From: Mangifera indica
Taxonomy: Eukaryota > Streptophyta > Magnoliopsida > Sapindales > Anacardiaceae
DNA: 64,000 nucleotides
NCBI RefSeq assembly: GCF_011075055.1
Contig: NC_058147.1
Span: forward strand, 3,782,001-3,846,000
Reading direction: 5' to 3'
In this document: positions 38,079-49,056 of the stretch, one piece after another
How the letters are laid out: every line of letters starts with the position of its first letter
Numbering within the stretch: position 1 is the stretch's first letter
Translations under genes and position numbers: made by a program
The notes under the pieces: model-generated
Seen by the model: only the letters and a program-made list of their open reading frames with translations
Database searches by the model: none
What the model was told of the DNA's origin: nothing

Positions 38079-41000
38079 TTAGAGATCAATGGAAACCACC
38101 ACTGGTGAGCCACTCTTGTCAACCACAAATGTCTTTTTAATCTTCTGAAAGATGGTGTCTATTTCCAATGTGTATGCCCCAGGAAAGCCCCGAAAACTGA
38201 ATTCTTCTTGCTCATCGATATGTCCATGAGCCTGAGACAGCCACTCTTCTTTGAGGGCAAGAAATCTTTTGCCAGCTTCATTGATGTCACCCTCAGCGTT
38301 AACCAAATGTGCACTGTTTCTACTCATAAACAACTCCCAGAATCCCCACAGCATTATCCCTTCAACAGCAGGATGGGCAAATGCTTCACGAAGAATGACT
38401 TCTAGATCATCCCCCCTAACATATTCATTGGTGGAGGACACATCAAGCTCAGTAAACCAGATTGGGAGACCTAGAATACCTAGTTTATCCAAAGCATAAC
38501 AAACAATTGGTCCTACTGGGCTATCGATATGCCCTTGAATTCCAATTCCTCCCAAAGGTGCACCTTGCTCTTGCAGATCAAGAATGTGTTCAATGTACTT
38601 TTCTGGAGATGATCTGCTGTCACACCCATCCTCAACATGATAATCATTCACAAACAGGGAGGCAGATGGATCTAGTTGGTTAGCTGTCTTAAACATATTT
38701 GCTCGGATATCTTTACCCAATCTATCTTGGTAGAATGATCCATGCAGCATCTCATTGTTCACATCATAGTGGCTGAACTTCCCCTTGTAACGTGTGAGAA
38801 GGCCCGTTAAGCGATTTTGAACAGCTGTCATCAAGTCATTTTTGTTTAGTGATTGGACCCATGACTGGACAGTGGCCTGTACTTCCCAAAAGATACAATG
38901 GCCTCGGAGTTCTATGTTGTGAGTCCGGCACAAATCTAACATATCATCGGCATCCTTGTAATTGAAGTTTCCTTGTTGTGGCTCAGTCCAATACCACTTC
39001 AATTCATTTCCAAACACTGCCCAATTGAAATTTTTAGTGAAAAAATCAACAAAATCTTCATTGTCTATCTGGGATCGGTTCATGCACGATCCAATGGGAA
39101 AACTGTTTTGTGTTTGTTTAATTTTCAAAAAGCTGCCACATAAAATGCTTGAATCCCCTCCAGAGAATTTCAGTATGACATCACACTTACGAATCTGCAG
39201 TAAAATGATAAGCATTAACTCAAAACAAAAGTGACACATCATCAACAGCAGAGAGATATCAGTTCACCACTCTAGATAAAGATTAATTAAAGGGACAATA
39301 AAAGATTAGCTTTAGGACAAAATAATTTGAACCATAGTTAAGCAACTGTTACATCAATAAATAATGTGAACTATTGATGCTTGAATATAGTTGTCCAAAT
39401 GATGTTTGAGTAGTGCACTTCTAAAGGATGTATCGAATACTACAGAGGGAGCAGTGGCGTTTGTTATAAGATTACCAGCCGATTTAGACATTAAGCAAAC
39501 CAGTGTGACCATGCAGATGTTTGTCATAATAAAGTTTTACTTAGATCTAGTTTATCCTATAGCAGAGAACTGCAGAAAACAATTACCTTATCAGCCTGCC
39601 TCCTCAAATGTCTAAACCTTGCCTCTCGGTCAACAGGGAAAATCTGAAGCCCAGCAACCATTAGGTCAACACCTGGAGCAGGACCTTGAACGTAAACCAT
39701 AACCTTTGATGGTTGCTTCTCAATTCTAAAGGACCCACCAATTTCATGCCACCTGTCATCATTAACCTCTACTTGTCCCCCATTAACCCATTGGTTGTCA
39801 ACACCTAGAGCAACATTCACATTTTGAGGACCAGTGGCTCCAGAACCAATTCGAACCCAAGCAGATACTTGGTATGTAAGAAAGAGTTTCAATTTATCAG
39901 TTATCATCTGAGCAGGACCCATCCAAGTTTGTGTGCGCTTGGTCACAAGTATGTAGCGTCCACTTAAAGGCTCATGAGGTCCAAGGGACTCCCTTGCCAT
40001 TGGAGGAAGTATATGCGGTGAACCAGTTCCAACACTTAAAGTGCAATTGCCAAGGGGAAACCATCCATTTGTGCCACCACTAAGTTCACTGTTTGTAATT
40101 ATGTTAACTCCAAAGGCTGGATTCTGCAAAAGCAAATGTTTTGAATGTATTCAACACTAGGGGTTGTACTTTAAGAAGCCAATACTAAAAAAATTATAAC
40201 CAAAAATAAAATATATACGAAATGACCTTTGCAGTTTAATCGACCTACCTCAATAACTGGTGGAGGCGAAGGAGGGACTTTCTCAGCATGACTTACAACC
40301 AAGCTATTGACAAGAATATCTGTACCTGCGGGTGGACCTTCTAAATATATGACAACTCTTGCTGGCGATCCATTAAGTAGGAACTTTCCCTGCAACTGTG
40401 CCCAATCCTTGTCGGTTGCCTGCACACTGACAAAAAAACCAGCTTGTTTCAGAAGATAAGAAACTATACAGTTAAACTGCATAACTTATAACTACTCCAA
40501 ATAAAATTTAAATGAACAAATTGAGACATTATCTTGAATGAAGGAATATATGGAATGAAGAATGATTTACTAAAACAATAGGAGCTTCATTATGAAATAT
40601 TAAGAGAATGAAGATTGGCTAAAATACTTGTTCCTTACACTAATTTTATAATAGGAAGATCGAAAACCTAAATAACAAAGTGAAAAAACAAAAGAGACTT
40701 ACTTAACTTACCCAAAAAAAAAAAAAAAAAGGCTTACTTGGCAATGCCTATATACTGATCACGTTGATTTGGTGTCTGGACCCATAAAGTTGCTTGTACA
40801 GTAGCATTTGTGACATTGTTACCAAAAATGCGAACTACAGCAGTAACGTCATAAGCAAGCTTTCTTTGCACTCTTCCAGTAATCTCCTGCTGAATTCCAT
40901 TCCAGTTTTGTGTGCGTTCAGTTGCAGAAGCAAAAACCTTTCCAGATAATGGGACTATTTTCCCATCTGCCATAGAATCATGTAAAACAATCTTGCAGCC

Positions 41001-42665
41001 TCTTCCAGACCAATTATTGAGGCCATCCTCAAATTTGGGGTTGACAATGATGTTCTCGTCTACAGCAGTGACACACTCTGTGCCTTCATTCTATCAAAAT
41101 AGAAGGAAATTTCTCACAATATCAGTGTGAGTAGAGAGAAAGTTTTATGCAGCTTTCAAAATCAAATATAGATGACTTATTTACATAAATGCACAAAGTT
41201 TAAAACTTTTTGAATTCATATACAACTGAATTTGATTTTAGCTTTGAGGGGCAGCACATGCCTTGCACTCTGTAGGGCTGGAACAGGTAATCACGACTGA
41301 TTTTATGAGAAGGTCCACTCCAGGTGCAGGCCCTTCCAAATAGAAAACAGCGCGGTCAGGCACAGCTGATAGTGAGAATGTGCCTTCCACCCATTCCCAA
41401 TTTTCCGTTGATGCAGCAGTTCTGCATTAATTTTTGCCATTAACAAATTATTTTTTCCAAACAAAAAGGAAATGACAACCATATCAAAATTCATTACTTT
41501 CCAATAAACAGATAGTTTGTCTGTGAGTTTCGGTATTCAAGTTTCAAAGTTGCCAAGACATCAGCAGATCCTTGAAGAGGCCCCGACACTCCAACACAAG
41601 CAGAAACCAAATAAGTAAAACCAGGAGAAACTCTGCTTGTTATATCCTGTTCCAATCCCTGCCAGCATTCACTACGATTTGTAACAACAGCATAATTACC
41701 AGCTGGCTTTGCTGATGTTCCTGCTGGGAAATTTGATTCAGCTGAAACAACAAAACCATGACAGCAATTGGAGTGCCAGGAATGAAGCCCCATAGAGAAG
41801 TCACTGTTCATTATGATGTTTGAGTTGCTGCTGGCACTTGAATTGATTGTAGTATGGTTTTTAATCTATCAAAAAAGGAAAAAGTTAGGGACTTAAAATA
41901 GCAAATGACTGGAGCCATAAATGATGTAAAAAGTGAAAAGTTCTTGTGCTGATTGATACAGTTTGTGATAGATATTATTTTCTATAAAACATGAAAGAGT
42001 ACAGTAATCACAATGACAGATACAATGATATAATGCTTAGATGTCTCCGGACTCTGATGCCATTTACTGGGTAATTTGTAATTTGTTCAAGGGCTTCCGA
42101 CACCCTATACTTCAGTGTCATTTTTCACCCAAAATTAGTTCACAAATAACACCTCTGACATGATGCCGCCATGAGCCACTAAAAATGAATCCTTCTAAGA
42201 TGAAATTTTCAGTCCATCACTAACCACACACAGACAAAAAATAATAATAATAATAATAATGCACTGGATAAACTTCCTGAAATGCTGAAGATGAATAACA
42301 GCAAGCACAATCCTGATGGCAAAATATCCAAAGAAGAGTTGAAAACACATTAATCAGCAATGAAGCCAGGACAAAAGAGAACAAGAAATAGAAACCCAAA
42401 AGCCCATTAAAAACAAAAAAAGAGAGAGAGCATACCTGCACTGCAGAATCGTCATTGGCATTATCCGTCTGGTGGCTTTCCATGGTTTCTCCGGATCTCT
42501 AAACCAACCGATCAACATAAATAAATCAATAAGAAAAGACAGTTTTTCTATTCCAAAATGGGTCTGATTGGCAATTAATGCATAAATGAATACCTGGGGA
42601 AGATTTTGCTCTGAACGGACCCTTGAAAGTCGACCTGTGGCGCAGCAAGCTAAAACCCTCCTCAT
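38079..42665 (-). CDS. XYN1/XYN2: GH10 endo-1,4-beta-xylanase with three CBM22 modules (AtXYN1/XYN2 type)
   Basis: Eight exons in transcription order: 42665-42594, 42498-42436, 41865-41498, 41421-41262, 41090-40738, 40426-40249, 40123-39587 and 39194-38079; 948 aa. Phase holds across every junction, but intron 4 must begin with GC (caag|gcatgt). CBM22 modules lie at about residues 62-218, 228-390 and 403-565; each has an N-terminal 'NxxF..G...W' strand, 'tR...W.G..q.i', and an 'EGP.(A/P)G.D(L/I)' ending. The GH10 catalytic domain is at about 610-880, with the acid/base Glu near 725 in YDVNNEML and the nucleophile Glu near 826 in WFTELDVSS; both are present. It should cut beta-1,4-xylan in walls; the Arabidopsis relative XYN1 is linked to vascular tissue. 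The N-terminus (MRRVLACCATGRLSRVRSEQ) is basic and Cys-rich with no signal peptide, as in the known family members. Whether it is XYN1 or its paralogue is not resolved; local gene order favours the At1g10050 side. Confidence 0.93.
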
Positions 42666-44039
42666 TTATACGCCCCGTTTAAAATTTTCAAGTGAAGTCA
42701 AAGAAAAGAGCCCAACCAACCAACCAATCAAATGGTAGTTAACTTCTGCCTCAGGTTTCGTCAACCTCATAAGAAAAATAAAATATAACAATATTGTGGA
42801 TCACTGAAAGCATTTGCTACTCTGCAAACCCAATAAAAACGTATTGTTATTTTTTATTCTCATTTTTCTCAGCAAGGAAAAGGCTGTTGAGGCTTCTCTC
42901 ATATTGCTTTGTCTTGCAGAAAGGGTTAAACTCCATTGGAATTCAATGCTTGAATTAGAATTAACGATTTAAAGTTGATGAAAGCAATTTGCCCACCATT
43001 AGTAAGCATATACTATTGCGATTCCTTGCTTCATATACTTTGACCGTAAGCAAAATTTTTTCCAATCCATTGAAATTAGGTAAAGATGGATTTTCAGCCG
43101 GTTGTATAATAATGTTTCGGGAGAAACTAGGAATCTGATAATTTATTACTGAAGTTAGTTGGCCACTCCAAATGAACCAGAGACTTTTATTGGGTAACTG
43201 AGATCTATGTCTCAAGAAAGACTGCAGTTTAATGATGATACTTAAACAAGATTTTTAGTGCTTGCTATCTGCTAAAAAGATTAAACATAAGAAGGGGAGG
43301 GAAGAAAAAACTCACTGTCACTGCTGACCCAGTGACCCTGCCACCTTTTTATTCTCTCAGAAGAACGAGTTAGTTTGATTTTGGCGGCCGCACAAATATA
43401 ATAATGACTCAGAAGGATTAGTTACTCTTGACTTGAACATAATCTCCTCGATGGTTGACAACCTCTGTTAAATGGGCTTAGTTGTGGCCTCAGCCAATTC
43501 AACAGCGATCAAAGTGGACTACATCTGAGGCCCTGTTTCTTAAAATAAAAAACACGTAGACATCCAAATTTCTATGAATGTAAAACAAAAGGGAAACACA
43601 ACTGGCTGTAAGAGAAATTAAATGGGAATGTGAAACTTTTCTTATTGTCTCTCAATTTCCAAAAGAACATGAAGCTGATAACATCTGCTTATATGACTCG
43701 ACACCCTGATAATGATTTCTAAACAATCTAATAGCTCCAAAATACAAAACTCTGTAAAGAGTTTAGAACATCAACATTGTGTTTTCCTTTAGTTTAAAAA
43801 GTATCACCAAAAAGCAACGGCCACCCACACTGAACTGAAAATAATTTTAGTAAGAGTAAATTACATTTTCTCGGCCAATGTTTGGCCTAAAACACTTTTG
43901 CACCCCTAGATGACACAACACTTTCCCACCCATGGGTAATTTTGAAGTTTAGCCCAGATTGTGGATTCTAGCATTAGTTATTTATTATTATTTTTGCTAG
44001 GAATTTCGCATTGGTTAATCTTACTTATTTTTCTATCAG
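42666..44039. other. 5' flank of the xylanase gene and intergenic DNA
   Basis: Probable promoter (minus strand) just above 42665. No gene recognised. About 43860-43975 (cggccaatgtttggcctaaa ... ctttcccacccatgggt) has words like the ends of the ggccaaa TIR family, but no matching partner end was found. Confidence 0.35.
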
Positions 44040-44198
44040 AGGCAATATCTTAGGAGAAGTGGCAAGAACCCACTTGTTGTAAATGTGGGGACAGCAAACA
44101 CAGCATGTCCTCAAGAAGAAATCAATCTGGAGAGCATAAAAACTGGAAGTGAAACTGTTGAAATTCAAGGGTTGTTGGTTGTCTCTTCATATGTCAAG
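44040..44198 (+). other. Orphan exon-like open block of 53 codons
   Basis: It is bounded by a good acceptor (ttatttttctatcag) and a good donor (aag|gtgtta) and is fully open in phase 0. It reads RQYLRRSGKNPLVVNVGTAN and ends GLLVVSSYVK. The composition is protein-like (charged and hydrophobic residues mixed). I do not recognise the family, and no start or flanking exons could be joined. Possibly a relic of a lost or captured gene; low certainty. Confidence 0.3.
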
Positions 44199-44478
44199 GT
44201 GTTACTGATATTCAATTTTTCATCTTGATTCCAATAGTAATTTGATTGTTAATATAATTTTTCTAGGTTTCTTGTTCCCTTAAAGAATATCCGAGAGTCC
44301 AATACTAAATGTGATAATAATACATTTTACTCAGTGAGAAATTTTAAATAAGACATGCATAGATTACTGGGGTAATTATTTCCTGCAACTGGACATTTCT
44401 TGAGTCTTATACCTCCAACCAGTATTGCTTTTTCAGTACTTCATTTCTCGAGTTACTGCTTTAACATTTGTTAATATT

Positions 44479-44754
44479 ATGAAAACCTATTGTATCAATT
44501 CTGATTGGGCTGATGTGATCCAACATAAGTTTGACAATTTTTTCCTTGAAAAGTTCCAAGTTTTTATAATTGCCTTGTATGAGCAATTGTCAGTGGCTTC
44601 TTGACCTATTGAAATCTATAAGGCAAATTGGGTTTTAGTGACTAAATCTGAAACTGGATTTATAGCAGTTATTATGGCAGATCTCCGTGATGCTCGGATC
44701 TTGATAGAAATGGGCAATTTTTTAGTAGGGACCATAGTAAAGAAAGAGCAATAA
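44479..44754 (+). pseudogene. Decayed coding-like block, family not recognised
   Basis: From an ATG at 44479 one frame reads MKTYCINSDWADVIQHKFDN and carries on for 41 codons to a single tga. It then stays open in the same frame (YKANWVLVTKSETGFIAVIM, then LRDARILIEMGNFLVG) to a taa at 44752. One stop in about 91 otherwise open codons with protein-like composition suggests a broken gene or captured fragment. It may belong with the exon-like block at 44040-44198. No function can be given. Confidence 0.3.
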
Positions 44755-46338
44755 GGGAGCGGGACATATTGGTGTAATGCTTATCTAGTATTATTCCTAT
44801 CAAGCAGAAGTTCAACATATAGAATAAATGGCCATGTTACATTTTTCTTCGGGTAGGGTGTGGGAATAGATGAATATTAATTTGTGCTTAAGTTACATCA
44901 GCCTAGGTATAAGCTGAAACAATGCAAAATACCCAAATACTCATAAATTTTGTTCCTTTTTGATTGACAAAAATGTCCAAGGCATTTGTTCCATCCTGAG
45001 CTAAGTAGAACATTCAGTGACATTTAAATCCAAGGTATACTGCTCCCATTAGTCTGGCATTGTGTTCTGTACTAAACTTCATTACTCCTCTTTAGAGTTA
45101 GAATTAACTATTACAATTTTAGGGCGAGAATAAAAAAACAGGTGGGAATTATGTCTAAGCTTTTAACTCTAGCACTGAAAAGTGTATCTCAGAAAAGATG
45201 GCAGAACATATATGTTGTCCTATTATTTGAAACTTTTCTAGTGTCTTATTTCCTCTCGAAAATTTACTGACTTGGGTCCATATAAACTTGTGGGTCTTTT
45301 AAAGAGAACTTGATGATTCCTGCAGGTGAATTAAAGTTTTTTTTTGTACATCTTAATTCTTGCATGCGCACACACAGAAAAAGAAGGAATAAAATGAATG
45401 ACCATCAGTAAGCGCATTTAAAGTCTTCGTAAATGTGGTATGGAGGTATAATATATATGTGTGTTTGCAATGTGAAAAAGTGGAAGTATCTTAATTGGAG
45501 TTGGAAGGATGTTCTGTGGTACTTTTGGTAACATAAATGATCAATGGGTTGGGTTGGAAAAATATGCATTCTCGCTTCCCTATAAGTGTATTTGGTGGGA
45601 AAATCACACCAGCCATACTTGGTTGCAGTTCCCATGTAATTGTATGGTTTATTATGCAATTTCATTGTCATGGTATTGGAAGTATGTCTACCCTCTATTA
45701 GCAATGGCGAAATATATCCTCTTCCCAAGGTAAAGAAAGAGGCATTGGCGTGTTGGAGTGAAAATTGCTCAAAGCCCAAAACACAAACGCGGGAGACAAA
45801 TTGAAAGTTGCGATAATCCAATTCCACACACGGCTCTATTGCAGAAATCTCTGTATCATTCAAGCACTTGTGCCATCTCTTCTGTTACTGTTATTGCTGT
45901 GCTGTCCATTCTTCCTGATCCGTGTTCTGCCGCTATGACAGTTGATATATGTATATTTTTTATTCTCTTTTTCTTATGGTGTTACTGTAGCCTTGGTTTT
46001 TTGGAGGCTCATATAACGAGGTCAATGTAATTCCCTTTTCGGTTGAGGTCCTCCTCCCACCCTCTTCTTTTAGCCTCATTGAAGACTATCTTTTTGGCTT
46101 CCACCTTCCACCCTTTCTTAGAGAGAGAGAGAGAGATACAGATATATACAAGGTTAGAATGAGCGTGAGCCATCTTTTTTCCATTAAGGAGGTGGCATTC
46201 TATCACTCGCCTCTCTTTGACACTTTCAAGCAACTCACTTCTTTTCTACACTGCCAACCATTCAGTTTTTCACCCTCTTTCTTTCTGTTAAGTCACTGCA
46301 CTCTCTCTCTTTCTCTATAGTCTACACTTTACATAAAA
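44755..46338. other. Upstream region of the EPFL2-like gene
   Basis: No gene recognised; the 152-codon minus-strand frame at 45405-45863 has no domain or splice support. The last 300 bp are rich in ct/ga runs, including a (ga)n tract at 46121-46136 and a ctctctctctttctct stretch near 46300, as is common in plant 5' leaders. Confidence 0.4.
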
Positions 46339-46922
46339 ATGGGCTGCTCTCAAAATTCTGTATATTGCCACAGAAACAGACATCTGGTCATGTCCTTGCT
46401 CTTCCTCTCTGTTTCAAGCTTGATCCAAGTCAGATTCATGGCTGAAGGTAAGTATACATGTCCAAAAATTGTATAAGACATGGATATTCAGTTTCATTTT
46501 GCTCACTTCCAGTTCTGTCACGTGTTCAGGTAGAGCAATATCCAAACTAACAGATGCTGAAGTCTCGCAGGTATTAGGCATAAAATTAAATTCTGCATCA
46601 AGCTTTTGTTTTTATTTTTTTTCCTTCACAACTGGCTTGACTATCTCAAATTTTGGTAGTAAAAATTTGAACTTGTGTGCAGAAACGAGCGGATGCAGAT
46701 AACATGGTAATCAGCAGGAGTATGATAGGCTCAAGTCCACCAAAATGTGAGAGAAAGTGCAGCTCCTGTAAGCACTGTGAGGCAATTCAGGTTCCAGTGA
46801 CAACCCAAGCCGCCCACAGAAGTCGTTTCTCTGCAGTTTCTTATGACAGAGGTGATGGTGTCTCCAACTACAAGCCCATGAGCTGGAAGTGCAAGTGTGG
46901 GAATTTGATTTTCAATCCATGA
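46339..46922 (+). CDS. EPFL2: EPIDERMAL PATTERNING FACTOR-LIKE secreted peptide, EPFL2-like
   Basis: Three exons: 46339-46447, 46530-46570 (only 41 bp) and 46683-46922; 129 aa, all introns GT-AG. The N-terminus (residues 1 to about 35) has a hydrophobic core (LVMSLLFLSVSSLIQV) typical of a signal peptide. The pro-region is short, and the mature C-terminal domain starts around MIGSSPPKC. Six Cys are visible at 72, 76, 79, 82, 120 and 122 (CERKCSSCKHC and WKCKCGN), separated by a variable loop with RGDG and SNYKPMSW. The ending KPMSWKCKCGN is the mark of EPFL2 rather than EPF1/2, EPFL9 or EPFL4-6. EPFL2 binds ERECTA-family receptor kinases; in Arabidopsis it shapes leaf-margin teeth and ovule spacing. 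The start at 46339 was chosen because it is the first ATG giving a signal peptide in frame with the conserved exons. Confidence 0.92.
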
Positions 46923-49056
46923 TACAAAGGAACTCTTTTAGTTAGAGAGAATCCAGAAATGTAGCTTAGTGTATTTGTGACTCAAGTTGTACACTTTGTT
47001 ATATGAGTTAAGTTGGATTTCCACTGTTCAAGAGGTTTGTACTTTGGCAGAATTCTTCTCTTCTACTTGTAACAAAACAGCCTTATGAATAATCTTTGAA
47101 AATTCAAAAAATAACATATAATAATGGTTAATTTTGATGGTAAATGAGGAGATGGAGGATGTCAGAGAGTTGTGGTTTCGTATAATACAAGATTTGTGCA
47201 TCAGAAAGGAAGAAGAAAGGCTGTTCATTTTGACAGCCCACCTCCAAAGGACAAACCATCAGACGTAGCCATCCATACTATCTCATACTGGGCAATGCAT
47301 GGCATAGCAGTAACTTCTTAGCGTTGCCCACCTTCTCAAAATTTTACAATCAAAACAAATATAAGTGTACTTGTTGTTTAGGGATATTAACTACAGTACA
47401 GTCTCTGTCAGAAAATATTTTATCCCGAGAAGATTTTTTTTTTTTTTGCGTGAATATCCATCCGGGAAGAAATGAAATTGCGTGTACAGTAATTATGCCT
47501 ACTATAGGCATTAACAGGTCACTGCCGACGAGATAAGTGAAAATTTAACATAAACAGATATTGATGATTTGCTGCAAAATAAATGAATATCCCACACTCT
47601 GAAACTAAATGGATTTTAGACTGTCTTTAGATGTTTCTCTTTTGTCTCTCTGCTTTTGCCAGTGTTGTTGACAGGTTAAAGACACCAAATTTTCTTCACT
47701 AGGTAAAGACACCAATTTACAGCTAGATTAGATAAATCAACACCAACATGACAATAGAAGAATGCATGTATTTTTTTTTTTTTAAATACTGTGCTTATTA
47801 GTGTATTTATCCGGATGAATTCACCGTGACCTTTGAAAAATTTGAAATTGTTTTAAGCAATGTTTCTAAAATTAGATCAGTGATAGAACCAATTATTTTA
47901 CTGATTCATAGTTTAATCAATTAATTTAACTTTTTCAAATAGATTTATTAATTTTTTATTGTATAAATCATACGTAAAGAAGTCTACCAACAAATATAAT
48001 AGTTGTCATACCCCAAGTGATAATCCTCTTCTGTGCGGAAAAAAAAAAAGAGACATCAACTAAGAAAAGCAAGAATTATTAGCCTAAATATGTGCATTCC
48101 TGACCCGGGAGAATTGTAAACTTCTTTAAATTACAAACGCTAGTTTACAATGACTGTGATAGAGAATTTTGATAACATTGGTAAATTCGATTCGAGCATC
48201 AATCTTGTCAAGATAAAATACTGTGGTCAGAATTGCATTCACTGAAAAATTGAACAATAGGCTAAAAAATTATTGAATTAAGACATTAATTGTGGTTAAA
48301 TCTGATTCTACCGGTTTTGATCGAGCTTAATCGAGTTTTTAATTAACCCAATTTATTATAAAAACCGGATCAAACCATGAGCTAATTCCCCATTAAACTG
48401 GTTTAACTAATTAATCTACTCTAATTTTGAAAACAGTGGTTCTAAGAGATTGTCAAGTTTCCAAACAACAGAAAAACTTCAAGTATTCCACATCATTATG
48501 AACAATGTATTTTTTAAACCTCCAAAGTTTGGCTACTAGCAGCAGGGGAGGACGAGAGGAGAGGAGAGGAGAGGAGAGGAGAGGGATGGTCAAAATATGC
48601 AAAGGTGTGTCTCATTCTCAACAGAAATAATTGGCTGGTTTATTCAGTTTGAATATTACAACCAAAAACCAACAATGATTACAAAGGAAAGTGATCTTTT
48701 CAATCTATGAAGTTATCAACTCTCAAAACATTTCAATAAAAAACTATTATAAATATTCTAAATTAAAGATAAAATAGCATTCATAATTGAAGATAAAACA
48801 TGTTTAGATTTGCACTACAAACACAATGTACGCTTATGGTTATACATTCATAGTTGGGGGCAAAAAATGTTTAGATTTGCACACGCAATTCTGCAAATTA
48901 GAGGAAAATATCCTAAATACATGGGCACCGAAGCTCAAAGGCCAGAAAGGCACCATTTCCAATCCACAGCCAAAGGGTTTCTGATACAAAAATACACTTG
49001 AAAAAAATTCTAAAGATGGGATGAATTTGCAATAAGAAGCCATTGGGATTTCGTCT
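46923..49056. other. Intergenic DNA between EPFL2 and ERG28
   Basis: 3'UTR of the EPFL2-like gene first, then AT-rich DNA with no recognised gene. A (gagag)n microsatellite lies at about 48551-48583. About 48185-48430 carries gattttgatcgagcttaatcgag-like words of the tcgagct MITE type, without clear ends. Confidence 0.4.

Noticed and set aside
45405..45863. 152-codon open frame on the minus strand upstream of EPFL2
   Set aside because: No domain, odd composition (many His/Tyr/Cys), no splice context, and it lies in the likely EPFL2 promoter.
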